Virus record (IMG/VR): IMGVR_UViG_3300044591_001056
Location: 1 to 26,622 of that record
Source of the DNA: a virus
Direction: 5' to 3' (one strand)
DNA length: 26,622 bases
The notes beneath the pieces were generated by a model. The model had not been told where the DNA came from and did no database searches. It saw nothing but the letters and a program-made list of their open reading frames with translations. The translations under genes and the position numbers were made by a program. Positions 1 to 8,211 of this stretch are shown one piece after another. The first letter of the stretch is position 1. Every line of letters starts with the position of its first letter.

Positions 1-10
1 AGTTTGTAAA

Positions 11-26
11 TCCCCAATTAAGGGGA
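11..26 (-). terminator. Hairpin just 3' of tRNA-Gly (possible terminator or 3' processing signal)
   Basis: Read on the minus strand, the sequence right after the tRNA forms a 5-bp stem TCCCC/GGGGA with a 6-nt loop, followed by TTTAC. The U tract is short, so it may be a weak intrinsic terminator or a structure that guides 3' end processing of the tRNA. Confidence 0.4.
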
Positions 27-97
27 AGCGAATGACGGGGATCGAACCCGTGACACCAACTTGGAAGGATGGGATGTTACCGCTACACCACATTCGC
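27..97 (-). tRNA. tRNA-Gly (anticodon UCC)
   Basis: The minus strand folds into a cloverleaf. The acceptor arms GCGAATG/CATTCGC pair over 7 bp. The T arm is ACGGG-TTCGATC-CCCGT. The anticodon loop CTTCCAA gives anticodon TCC, which reads GGA and GGG codons. The discriminator is U73, as usual for bacterial tRNA-Gly. CCA is not encoded, so it would be added by the host enzyme. One T-T mismatch is seen in the anticodon stem. It stands alone, with its own promoter upstream. A phage-borne tRNA-Gly(UCC) would supplement decoding of GGA, a Gly codon common in this window. Confidence 0.93.
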
Positions 98-159
98 AGA
101 TGTAATCATTAAGAGATCTAAACTGAGATTTGGGCGACCCCTCAACTGATTACCCTTAT

Positions 160-188
160 ATTATAGGGCATTGGTTCTGAGGTGTCAA
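160..188 (-). promoter_or_regulatory. Consensus sigma70-type promoter for tRNA-Gly
   Basis: Minus strand: TTGACA (183-188), a 17-bp spacer, and TATAAT (160-165). Both hexamers match the consensus exactly. The start site would be near 153, about 55 nt upstream of the tRNA 5' end at 97. It begins 6 bp past the stop of the structural gene at 195. Confidence 0.85.
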
Positions 189-194
189 CCCCCC

Positions 195-947
195 CTACCA
201 AGGTCCACCGTATGCTGGATCATTGGCATAACCAAGAGCCTCATTGAGTTCGGTTAATCTTTCAATATTTTCTTGCAGTTGCCTGTTAAGACCCCAAACT
301 TGCAATTCATATTCTCCTTTTATCTTTTGTGTTGCTGTAGCAATACTATTCTGAGAAGACACTGTACCAATTCCAGAATTATATTGAGATATAAGAGAAC
401 TTACATCTACTGCAGGACCAATAATATCAAACACCTTTCCTAACTCAGATCCACCATTTTGAAATAGTCTTGTGCTTACACCAAGTCCAACATTAGAAGA
501 TGTAACAGTGACATATCCCTCTCCATTAAATGGATAGTCGGACCCATAATTTCCTCCAGAAATTTTTGGGTAATCATAAGATTTAAGAACATCTGCTGTA
601 ATTGTCCCATATGCAATAATTACAGACCCCAATCCAACAATACCTAAAGATGAAGCAGTAGCAGTTCCTACTCCAGATACAACACTTCCATATTGAGAGC
701 TAATATTTGCCGTACTAGAACCATATCTTGTCGTTAATAAACCAGTATTCCCACCAATAGCAACAATTTGGACTTTAATTGCATTTGCAGCATTTACAGT
801 ATTTAAACTTTGCTGAGCAGCATTTGCAGATGGTCCATTAAAAGCATCTCTTAAAGAAGAGGCAATAGAAATTCTTTGTGGCAATATTTGATTTTGCCTT
901 AAAAGAGTTTCCTTATCTTCTTGTAATTTAGTTACAACAATTCCCAT
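195..947 (-). CDS. Putative virion structural protein, 250 aa
   Basis: I do not recognise a named family. The N-terminus (residues 1-35) is a charged helix, the middle (about 50-200) is rich in Gly, Ser, Thr, Val and Ala like beta-rich phage fibre or baseplate proteins, and the C-terminus (about 205-245) is another charged, coiled-coil-like helix rich in Leu, Glu and Asn, ending in PAYGGPW. There is no signal peptide. An AATAAATA late-promoter-like octamer lies just upstream. This octamer and the composition support a late structural role. It is divergent from the glycosyltransferase-like gene, with a 30-bp gap. Confidence 0.6.
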   Translation of the reverse strand: MGIVVTKLQEDKETLLRQNQILPQRISIASSLRDAFNGPSANAAQQSLNTVNAANAIKVQIVAIGGNTGLLTTRYGSSTANISSQYGSVVSGVGTATASSLGIVGLGSVIIAYGTITADVLKSYDYPKISGGNYGSDYPFNGEGYVTVTSSNVGLGVSTRLFQNGGSELGKVFDIIGPAVDVSSLISQYNSGIGTVSSQNSIATATQKIKGEYELQVWGLNRQLQENIERLTELNEALGYANDPAYGGPW

Positions 948-969
948 AAATCATTATATGTATTTTCTA

Positions 970-977
970 TATTTATT
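970..977 (-). promoter_or_regulatory. T4-type late promoter candidate (AATAAATA)
   Basis: Minus strand AATAAATA preceded by CAC, the same 11-nt string as upstream of gene 26. It lies 22 nt upstream of the ATG at 947, a normal distance for a T4 late promoter. There is no -35 box, as expected for this class. It ends exactly where the divergent GTG start begins. Confidence 0.5.
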
Positions 978-1718
978 GTGAAAGTTGCTCTATTATTAAC
1001 TGGATATATGAGGAATTGGGAGAACCACTTCCAAAACATAAAAACCAATATTATTGACAAATATTCAACTGATGTATACATCAGTTCTTACAGTTATTCT
1101 GAACTTTACATGGGTTCTGATATAGTTCAGATAGATGTAGATGACATAATAAAGAAATATAATCCAAAAAATTATTTGTTTAGAGATAAAGAAACTCTTC
1201 CAGAATTTAAATTCAAATCAAATGGATTAGAGATAAATGGAAGAGAATGGTCATATAGAATATTAAGACAATGGTATACAAATTATCTGGGATTACGAAT
1301 ATTTGATCCTAGAGAATATAATATTGTAATTAAATGCAGAGCAGACTTCTCTATAAAAAACTTTCACCTTCAAACAAATAAAGACTTGGTTTTGCCTGTG
1401 TGGAAGGTTCATCCAGGTCCATGCAATCCAGAAGATTCATATGTGGATTACTTTGCACATGGAAATGGATATTGGATGAAAAAATATCTTAAATTGTATG
1501 AAAAAACAAAAGAGATGCATGATAATGATTGGGGTGATGTCTCCTTGGGAGAAACCCTAATCAAATCATACATCGATAGGTATATTGGTTCTGAACATAT
1601 CACATTAGATTATGATATGGATTGGAAGATGAGAGATGAACCTTGGATGTCTGAGGTCCAGAACATTTATAAAAAACACGACCCTCTCAAAGTTGTAACC
1701 ATTGAGAAGGATGTGTAG
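978..1718 (+). CDS. Putative glycosyltransferase-like protein, 246 aa
   Basis: The N-terminus (residues 1-40), with LLLTGYMRNW followed by a DVYISSYSY strand, resembles small glycosyltransferase-like proteins of bacterial polysaccharide clusters and phages. A later VIKCRADF segment (about residues 118-125) resembles their Asp-containing strand. The fold and reaction are inferred from this pattern only; donor and acceptor are unknown. The start is GTG at 978, because the conserved N-terminal strand begins before the first internal ATG. No clear ribosome site is visible. It is the only plus-strand gene in this part of the late module and overlaps the oxygenase gene tail-to-tail by 32 bp, which suggests an inserted cargo gene. 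It could instead be an unrelated phage protein. Confidence 0.45.
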   Translation: MKVALLLTGYMRNWENHFQNIKTNIIDKYSTDVYISSYSYSELYMGSDIVQIDVDDIIKKYNPKNYLFRDKETLPEFKFKSNGLEINGREWSYRILRQWYTNYLGLRIFDPREYNIVIKCRADFSIKNFHLQTNKDLVLPVWKVHPGPCNPEDSYVDYFAHGNGYWMKKYLKLYEKTKEMHDNDWGDVSLGETLIKSYIDRYIGSEHITLDYDMDWKMRDEPWMSEVQNIYKKHDPLKVVTIEKDV

Positions 1719-2361
1719 AACCCTGATGGTAATCTGGATTTTGTGGTTTTAAAGTAACACGAATATCACCAGGAATCACAAGACGTTCACCCTTTCTCTC
1801 AGTAAACTTTTGAGTAAAGTGCCCAATTTTACTTGGAAAAATTACTACACTACCCTCGATAGGGGTAATACTATAAACATTACAATTATAACGATTATAT
1901 CCAGTGATTAAATTCTTTTGTAGTGCCTCAGTGAACATATCACCAACACATTCATTAGGATTTTTTTCTTGTGCTACGCAAAATTTATCAGAAGTCTCAT
2001 CAGTTTTAACATAATAAACAAAACTCAAATCTGATGCATTGTGATTATGAGGTTTTACAGATGGTGTCTCATCATCTTGATGATATCCAACCCAAGATTT
2101 GATAATATGATAATCTAATTTTGAATAATCAACATTTAAATATCCAAAATAATTATCAACATGTGTACGTAATTCTTCAAAAAAAGGTTTACAAGACTTT
2201 TTTTGATGAACAAAAATTCTACCAGAATATTCTGGACTTTCATTCTGATATCCATCAAACCAATAGTCACGAAGTTCATCAAGATTACTCTTAATTTTTT
2301 CGTGACAATCCACCATTCCCTGATAAACAATCAGGGGGAATGCTTCATGTACTCTATGCAT
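1687..2361 (-). CDS. 2-oxoglutarate/Fe(II)-dependent oxygenase family protein, 224 aa
   Basis: The C-terminal half matches the prolyl-4-hydroxylase-like oxygenase family common in T4-like cyanophages. A His-rich segment PHNHNASDLSFVYYV (H105 and H107) starts the double-stranded beta-helix. The GSVVIFPSKIGHFTQ segment supplies the distal iron-binding His (H181), and R193 or R201 would bind 2-oxoglutarate. It should hydroxylate a protein or small molecule; the substrate is unknown. Start: the ATG at 2361 overlaps the upstream stop (TGATG), which suggests translational coupling; a GTG one codon earlier is possible. It follows two structural genes in the same transcript, so a virion protein is one conceivable substrate, but this is inference. 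Confidence 0.75.
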   Translation of the reverse strand: MHRVHEAFPLIVYQGMVDCHEKIKSNLDELRDYWFDGYQNESPEYSGRIFVHQKKSCKPFFEELRTHVDNYFGYLNVDYSKLDYHIIKSWVGYHQDDETPSVKPHNHNASDLSFVYYVKTDETSDKFCVAQEKNPNECVGDMFTEALQKNLITGYNRYNCNVYSITPIEGSVVIFPSKIGHFTQKFTERKGERLVIPGDIRVTLKPQNPDYHQGSTHPSQWLQL

Positions 2362-3017
2362 CACTTACCGTTAATATTATATTCCTTATTATCCCCTGGA
2401 TAGTCTGCTGGTGTCAAGCCTTGATACTCAGAAATATTTTTATTTGTATCAATACGTTCACCAAACACAACATAATCACAATTAATTGAAGTTCCAGAAT
2501 TATTTTTGATATGAATTTTATTACCCCATTCAATTTTATCGACAAATAATTCTTGCCAATGTCCATTTGGAGTTAACGTTATCGCTAAAGTTTCCATATC
2601 AACAAAATCTTTCCAATAATCTGGCAACTCAATATAAGAGTTATTTACTAGTTTTCCACGCAAATATACATCTGCAGTTGGTCCTTCCAGACAAATATAT
2701 CTAAGACGATGTTCTTGTTTTGTTGGGTGTTGAATATCAAAAGATTTCTTAGAATCCCAAACTGCAGCCTTTGCATTTAATGAACTAACTGATGCAGTTT
2801 TAACATCTGCTGCTTGAACAATTTGATCCGCCTTTAAATTTCCAACCTTAACGTTATAATGAATCCAGGGAGTACATGCTTCTTTTGGATAATCATCATC
2901 CCCAGTCAAAGATTTTAAAATATAATCAAATTTTGTAGAGAATGGTCCTTTAATACCTTTATCTCCACAATTTCTTCGTCCAACTCTTTTTGATACAAAA
3001 GTTCCTTCTTCAGCCAT
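2361..3017 (-). CDS. Virion structural protein, fibre-type C-terminal domain, 218 aa (paralogue of 3020-3799)
   Basis: From about residue 85 to the end it carries the pattern K-x-FDI-x-HPTK, LRY-x-CLEGP-x-x-DVYLRGK, IELPDYW, LTPNG, VFGER, DYPGDN. This pattern recurs in fibre-like proteins of T4-like cyanophages and is nearly repeated in the gene upstream, so the two are paralogues. The N-terminal 80 residues differ between them. The ribosome site is strong (AAGGAGG, 7 nt before ATG at 3017) and lies within the end of the upstream gene. Position between gp5-type genes and the oxygenase suggests a tail or baseplate appendage. Its exact place in the virion is not shown by sequence. Confidence 0.65.
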   Translation of the reverse strand: MAEEGTFVSKRVGRRNCGDKGIKGPFSTKFDYILKSLTGDDDYPKEACTPWIHYNVKVGNLKADQIVQAADVKTASVSSLNAKAAVWDSKKSFDIQHPTKQEHRLRYICLEGPTADVYLRGKLVNNSYIELPDYWKDFVDMETLAITLTPNGHWQELFVDKIEWGNKIHIKNNSGTSINCDYVVFGERIDTNKNISEYQGLTPADYPGDNKEYNINGK

Positions 3018-3019
3018 TT

Positions 3020-3799
3020 TTAATCCTCCTTAACATCATAATGATATCCAGATACAGAGTATTCATCATTATTACCTGGATAATCTGCAGGGGTAGAACC
3101 TTCGTATTCAGGAATTAGTTTTTCACCATCTTTTCTTTCACCATAAACATGATAAAAGCAATGTATTGGGAATCCATTATTTTTTATATAAATTTTATTA
3201 TCTTTAATATCCTCAACAACTAGGTCTTGATTTATTCCAATCGGTGTTAAATTAACAGTTATAGAATCTTCATCAACTAAATTTAACCAGTATTCTGGAA
3301 GTTCTATAATATTTTTTTTAGTTTTACCTCGAAAATATACATCATTAGATGGTCCTTCTGGGCAAGTATGGCGAAGTCTCCACCCCTCTTTTGTCGGGTG
3401 TGGAATGTCAAAATTCTTTTTAGCAGAAAGAATATGCCCACCACAACGTGACATCACTTCACCCTGAGCAATAATATTATTACCAGCACTAATGTTACCA
3501 TTTACATCGAGATGTGTAAAAATAGCAGCATTACCAATTACACCTAATGAATAAGGTGAATTGTTACCAGTACATAAAGCACCAGGAATAATATTTGGTG
3601 GAGAGTCTGAGTTTTTATTTGGACCAACCATCAAGGTAGCTTTTGGTCCTGCACCAAAAACTTTTGGATCTCCAACAACTTCTGGTCCTTCTACATACGC
3701 AGATCCTCTAATTTCTGTTGGTCCCAATCCCAATACAAGTGACGGATCACCAACACCAACAAATAATCTTTTTTTAACTTCTACGTCAGGTAATTTCAT
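3020..3799 (-). CDS. Virion structural protein, fibre-type C-terminal domain, 259 aa (paralogue of 2361-3017)
   Basis: The N-terminal half (residues 1-120) is rich in Gly, Pro and Val, with a repeated G-[DA]-P-x-V style (GDPSLVLG, GPEVVGDPKV), as in repetitive beta structures. The C-terminal half (about 125-255) repeats the domain seen in the downstream gene: KKNFDIPHPTK, LRHTCPEGPSNDVYFRGK, IELPEYW, NLTPIG, YGERKDG, DYPGNN. It starts 1 bp after the stop of the 3801-4385 gene and is followed directly by its paralogue. The pair looks like a tandem duplication with divergent N-termini. A tail-fibre or baseplate-spike role is likely but unproven. Confidence 0.65.
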   Translation of the reverse strand: MKLPDVEVKKRLFVGVGDPSLVLGLGPTEIRGSAYVEGPEVVGDPKVFGAGPKATLMVGPNKNSDSPPNIIPGALCTGNNSPYSLGVIGNAAIFTHLDVNGNISAGNNIIAQGEVMSRCGGHILSAKKNFDIPHPTKEGWRLRHTCPEGPSNDVYFRGKTKKNIIELPEYWLNLVDEDSITVNLTPIGINQDLVVEDIKDNKIYIKNNGFPIHCFYHVYGERKDGEKLIPEYEGSTPADYPGNNDEYSVSGYHYDVKED

Positions 3800-3800
3800 A

Positions 3801-4385
3801 TTAAGTCGAGTCCCTTGCTTCTTGATTTTCTAAGTTAGATATTCCTTTAGATTTTTTAACGGAGGTAGCACCATCTGCACAATCAATTAAACCTCCAGCA
3901 AAATTTAATGTATTTTTGCCAACTACTTCACATAATCCAGAAGAGAAAAATTTTGCTACTGAAGATGCATTAAGTTCAATATTTTTAGAACGAATAATTA
4001 CTTTTTCATTAGCATCAATATTTACAAATCCACTTTTGTTACTATCACCATTTGCTCTAATATCAATATTTTTTGCTTCCATCATTATTCTACCATTTGG
4101 AGCACGAATAATGATATCCCCATCAACAGCATTTAAAACAAATGATACATTTGTTACTGGATTATTACCACACCAAATCTGATAGACTCCAGGACATCTA
4201 TTAATTGTTCCACCAGCCATAGTCCCAGTAGACATAAGCTGCATATAATGTTCCGCAGCAGGTGCTGGAGGACCATTACGTATCATTACACCAGCAACAT
4301 GATTATTAATATTAATGTGCCCAAATTTTATTTGCCCATAATCATTACCAAGTTTTAATGGATTATGTATTTTAGCCTTTGTCAT
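3801..4385 (-). CDS. gp5-associated baseplate structural protein, 194 aa
   Basis: The middle and C-terminus (about residues 80-165) contain short alternating hydrophobic strands such as GDIIIRAPNGRIMMEAKNIDIRA and NEKVIIRSKNIELNA. This resembles the repeating strands of the T4 gp5 C-terminal triple beta-helix and of VgrG-type spikes. The start overlaps the gp5 stop by one base (TAATG), so the two are probably translationally coupled. In T4 the beta-helix is part of gp5. Here gp5 lacks such a C-terminus and this separate protein could supply the needle. That split is an inference from the strand pattern and gene order. Confidence 0.55.
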   Translation of the reverse strand: MTKAKIHNPLKLGNDYGQIKFGHININNHVAGVMIRNGPPAPAAEHYMQLMSTGTMAGGTINRCPGVYQIWCGNNPVTNVSFVLNAVDGDIIIRAPNGRIMMEAKNIDIRANGDSNKSGFVNIDANEKVIIRSKNIELNASSVAKFFSSGLCEVVGKNTLNFAGGLIDCADGATSVKKSKGISNLENQEARDST

Positions 4386-6718
4386 TAAACTTTACCCACA
4401 CAATCTACTACTCTAATAATATTGACATTTTTGGGAACTTCACCATCAGTATCATCACCAAATCTACTAACACAAAATATAGGATTCAATTTTGCATTAT
4501 AACCTGTTTCAGAATTAATGTAAATATTTGGTCTTTCAGTAAATCCTTTTCCACCATCAATAATATTAATTCCAGTTAATACACCAAATGGTCCAAAAAT
4601 TGGTTCTACAACAGCTCCACCAGTATTTGGTTCTATGACAATTTTATCTTCACTAGAATAATTTATACCAGCATTCTCAATATCAATACCACAAAGATAT
4701 AAAATTACAGGATAAGAACCAACATTAATTCTTGGGAAAGATTTAAAATCTGTTCCTCCACCAATACCAGTTCCAGGTACAGAAATATTATTAGATGCAG
4801 TATCAGTTCCAGCAAATCCTATACTTGAACTACCAGTACTACTTCCAGCAATTCCAATATTAGTAGGATCAAAATTAGTAGGATTATTAGAACCTCCACC
4901 CAAAACGGCAATAGTGTTCAATATAGTCCTATCTTCTGGCCTAATTACTCGATCACCACCTCTTAACTCTGGAATTATTTCTTCACCTGGATCATAAGGA
5001 AGATCATAACTACCACTAGATCTTTGAACAATTGTTTGATTATTTGTTGCCCACGTTCTCCCATCACCACCAAGATCTCCATTTGGTGAGGGTAAATATC
5101 CATACCCTTCATCTAAAATAACTACATTTGATACGGACCCAGTTCCATTTCCACTACCATCATCATCAATTACAACTCTACCTCTACTACCTTTACCTTT
5201 TCCACAAGGATCTTTAAAATTAACATATGGTGCTTCAGTATATCCAAATCCACCTGCAATTATATCAACACCCAATAAATCTCCAGAAGCACTTATTATA
5301 GCATTTCCTATGGCACCAGATCCACCACCACCCCAAATTTGAACTGCGGGGGGACCACAAAATACTGGTCCAGTATTACAAGCATCAAATGCAGATCCTT
5401 TACCAGAAATCATGTTGGAGAAATTAATATTCAAATCATCAATACTGGATAACCCAGATACACTAGCAGCAATACCTTTAGCCTTACTTATAATAGAATC
5501 GAAATCAAAAATAGATCCAGGTTCTCCAGCTTCAAATATATCCCATTCTTTAGCTTGTGGGCATTCTTGTTTTTCATCACATAAGAAAAATCCAAGAATC
5601 GCTTTAAGAAGTCCAAGAATACCATCAGCGATACTAAAAACTGTACCCAAAATAGAAGATAAAGTTCCAAGTATTTTATCTACTAGTCCACTAACAAGAC
5701 CCAATATATTACCTAATAAATTGGCAATAAAGTTTTCAACTACACATTCAGGAACAGTGATAAATTTATCAAAAGCATTAAATAAAAATCTACCAACCAT
5801 TTTAATTAGATTGGCAATTAACTTATTAAACAAACAAATTATTAATTCTACAACAGTATCTTTTGCAGCTTTTACTTTATCTCTATCTGGTGGATTTACC
5901 AAATAATAAAGTTTTTTTGTTTTATCATTTATTTGTTCCAAAACATATTTTCTAATTTCTTCAAATACCCATTTGAGTGCTTTAGAAATAAATTTTGCCG
6001 CTTTGTCAATTAATTTTTGAATGTAAGCTTTTTTATCAGCAATCCAACCTTGTGCAGAATTTTGCCATCTTTTCAATTGACTTTGAACTTTTTCAATATC
6101 TTGTATTAAACCTTGAATTGATTTTTGAATTCCTCTTAAAGGAATTTTTTCACAGTCTGATGGTGCTGCTACAGCAAATTTAGGTTCATTTAATATGTCT
6201 AAATCAGAAATACTCCAAATATTTGGATAATTTATTCCTTCTAAAGGTAATCCCTTTGCTAAAGGTACATCATATCCAGCGACAATATCTTCAGGAGTAT
6301 ATCCACTGTAAGGAGTAAATGCTGCGTCAGATGGTTGAGTTTTTACTAATTCTGTTTGATCATTATTTACTTTAACACCCAACATTATGGGATTGGTTTT
6401 TGTAGAGGGACTTCCCCAAATACCCCAAACTCTAGTTCCTTGAGTAATTCCAGGGGTTATTCCAGTACCTTTATGCCCAGATCCCATAATAGTTGTAGGG
6501 ACTTCAATCCAAGGAAGAGCAGAATCTGGAAGTATTTTTTTATCCGCAGGATGAACATGTTGTATTCTCACCTTGACACGATAAGCCCAATTTTGTAATT
6601 GCTCTCTAGTTTCAAGACCCTCATCATCTCTGGGCCATTCACTTCTAGGTGCAACAATTCCTTCCCATATTAACCATGGTTTATCCGATTCAAATAAAAA
6701 AGATCCAGCAAATTCCAT
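4385..6718 (-). CDS. 5: Baseplate hub protein gp5-like, lysozyme-less, 777 aa
   Basis: Residues about 15-118 match the N-terminal OB-fold of T4 gp5: LPWIEVPTTIMGSGHKGTG, then TQGTRVWGIWG and NPIMLGVK. The T4 lysozyme domain that should follow (Glu-Asp-Thr catalytic set) is not recognisable. Instead, residues about 192-381 form a long helical, strongly hydrophobic stretch with coiled-coil character at its start and repeated LG and IL motifs at its end. Residues about 480-740 are Gly/Ser-rich with GxGYxxxP repeats (near 486, 541, 682, 726). Length is 777 aa against 575 in T4. It follows the gp27-like gene and the 70-aa gene, as a hub gene should. Peptidoglycan cleavage may have moved to the 1060-aa protein upstream. 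Confidence 0.8.
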   Translation of the reverse strand: MEFAGSFLFESDKPWLIWEGIVAPRSEWPRDDEGLETREQLQNWAYRVKVRIQHVHPADKKILPDSALPWIEVPTTIMGSGHKGTGITPGITQGTRVWGIWGSPSTKTNPIMLGVKVNNDQTELVKTQPSDAAFTPYSGYTPEDIVAGYDVPLAKGLPLEGINYPNIWSISDLDILNEPKFAVAAPSDCEKIPLRGIQKSIQGLIQDIEKVQSQLKRWQNSAQGWIADKKAYIQKLIDKAAKFISKALKWVFEEIRKYVLEQINDKTKKLYYLVNPPDRDKVKAAKDTVVELIICLFNKLIANLIKMVGRFLFNAFDKFITVPECVVENFIANLLGNILGLVSGLVDKILGTLSSILGTVFSIADGILGLLKAILGFFLCDEKQECPQAKEWDIFEAGEPGSIFDFDSIISKAKGIAASVSGLSSIDDLNINFSNMISGKGSAFDACNTGPVFCGPPAVQIWGGGGSGAIGNAIISASGDLLGVDIIAGGFGYTEAPYVNFKDPCGKGKGSRGRVVIDDDGSGNGTGSVSNVVILDEGYGYLPSPNGDLGGDGRTWATNNQTIVQRSSGSYDLPYDPGEEIIPELRGGDRVIRPEDRTILNTIAVLGGGSNNPTNFDPTNIGIAGSSTGSSSIGFAGTDTASNNISVPGTGIGGGTDFKSFPRINVGSYPVILYLCGIDIENAGINYSSEDKIVIEPNTGGAVVEPIFGPFGVLTGINIIDGGKGFTERPNIYINSETGYNAKLNPIFCVSRFGDDTDGEVPKNVNIIRVVDCVGKV

Positions 6719-6721
6719 TTA

Positions 6722-6934
6722 TTAACTTTCGTATATTCTACATTCAGGAGCATCAGGATTTTCATCACAAAATAATTCTAAAGGAGAAGGATCGTGATCA
6801 TCATTTGGATGATTTTCTTTATATGATTCTAATGACTTCAATTCATCTTCGGTGTGACGACGACATTGAGGAGAAGTTAAAGGATCATCAAGAATTTTTT
6901 TATCCTGTTCAATATGTTGATTGATGGTATCCAT
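6722..6934 (-). CDS. Small conserved cyanophage protein, 70 aa, between hub genes
   Basis: An acidic protein with a helical N-terminus (residues 1-40, with PQCRRHTEDELKSLESY) and a C-terminus reading ELFCDENPDAPECRIYES, with two Cys separated by ten residues. I recall similar small proteins at this position in T4-like cyanophages, but no function is known to me. It lies 5 bp after the gp27-like gene and 3 bp before gp5, so it is co-expressed with the baseplate hub and may be a minor hub component or an assembly factor. Confidence 0.7.
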   Translation of the reverse strand: MDTINQHIEQDKKILDDPLTSPQCRRHTEDELKSLESYKENHPNDDHDPSPLELFCDENPDAPECRIYES

Positions 6935-6939
6935 GATTT

Positions 6940-8211
6940 TTACCTTGGTTTTCTTCCAAATGAATCACGAACCAAATTTATCTTTGTTAGAGTTGAACTT
7001 GGTGTAATGTGAAAACATATATCTGATATCATATATATACCACTTAATTCCTTGTCTGCCATAATTGTGTCCTTTTCACCTTGTTCTGGGAAATCACAAA
7101 AAACTAAATCACCAGCTCTTAATGAACAATCTCCTGGAATAATAATACTTAATATCAGAGTAAAAACCTGATTATATCTCATAGAAGATTGAATAAGAAC
7201 ATTATTAGAATCTAAATTTTCTTTTGTCGATTTTTGAAGTTGAGCCTTACTATTGTTTGCTGGTTCGGGTAAATGCCCAACATCCATTCTTTTATAAGAT
7301 CTTCTAGTTGCACCCTCAAAACCTTCACCTAATTTGGGAGACTCTAATCCACCAAGTTCTTCCTGCTGTTCTGATGACAATTGCTTAGTGGTTTTAAATT
7401 TATCTGTATATGGATCAAACGATTCCATTTTACTTTCATAAGATCCCATAATCAAATTAGACATTACATCAATTGTTTTGCTGGCATCATATCTTAATAT
7501 TTTAGCATCATATCCTGGTGGAAGTAATGTAGTTCCATTAAAAATATATTTTTTTACGGGTTCTTGTTCAAATAATTTATCTATAGATTTAAATTTAAAC
7601 CCATCATAAGTTTCAAATAAAAAATATCCAGCAGAAGTTCCAGATGACCCACTAGGAACTGATAATTTTGCAACCTCTGTGGCAAGTTTAAATGGTTTTT
7701 TACCTCCACCAATAAAATTATATTTGTTTACGGTTGTATCTACATCTATAATTTTATCAGTTTTTATGTTATCTCTCAGAATTCTCATTACAGATTCTGA
7801 TATTTCTCCATCAAATCTTCGATAAACTTCAGAGTTTGTAAATTGATTCGTCAGATATTCTTTACTTACAATATCTAAAGTAAATACTGCATTTTGTCTA
7901 TCTGAAAAAATATTTCTAATTTTAGATACATATAATTCATCAAATTTTAATACATTTCCATAATTATCTTCAAACTCAAGTTCAACCTTTTCAAATCCAG
8001 ATAATTTTAGTCCTTCTAGAACAGTTTTATTATTTGCAGCATTTCCAGTATCAATAATTGTAACAGAAACCGTTACTGTATGTTCTAACACACTCTCATA
8101 ATAATCAAACAACACAACACCAGCAGACACATCACAAGAACCACTTCCTCTATTAGAGTAAATGATAAACTTTTTAATATTAGCAGATTGTGCTTCTTTA
8201 TTTGCGGTCAT
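6940..8211 (-). CDS. 27: Baseplate hub protein, gp27-like, 423 aa
   Basis: Position (after the tape-measure genes and before gp5) and length (423 aa; T4 gp27 has 391) fit the trimeric hub that joins tail tube and gp5 spike. Sequence features fit hub proteins: an N-terminal beta barrel (about 10-100, with TVTVSVTIID), a segment SESVMRILRDNIK followed by YNFIGGGKKPFKLATEVAKLS (about 140-190) that resembles gp27/late-control-D hubs, and a C-terminal barrel ending in RAGDLVFCDFPEQGE and SGIYMISDICFHITP. Its start overlaps the upstream stop by 4 bp (ATGA). The match to gp27 is structural in style; identity is probable, not certain. Confidence 0.65.
   Translation of the reverse strand: MTANKEAQSANIKKFIIYSNRGSGSCDVSAGVVLFDYYESVLEHTVTVSVTIIDTGNAANNKTVLEGLKLSGFEKVELEFEDNYGNVLKFDELYVSKIRNIFSDRQNAVFTLDIVSKEYLTNQFTNSEVYRRFDGEISESVMRILRDNIKTDKIIDVDTTVNKYNFIGGGKKPFKLATEVAKLSVPSGSSGTSAGYFLFETYDGFKFKSIDKLFEQEPVKKYIFNGTTLLPPGYDAKILRYDASKTIDVMSNLIMGSYESKMESFDPYTDKFKTTKQLSSEQQEELGGLESPKLGEGFEGATRRSYKRMDVGHLPEPANNSKAQLQKSTKENLDSNNVLIQSSMRYNQVFTLILSIIIPGDCSLRAGDLVFCDFPEQGEKDTIMADKELSGIYMISDICFHITPSSTLTKINLVRDSFGRKPR

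Noticed and set aside
5412-5906. Open frame of 164 codons on the plus strand
   Set aside because: It is antisense to the helical part of gp5 and simply mirrors its hydrophobic codons; there is no ribosome site.
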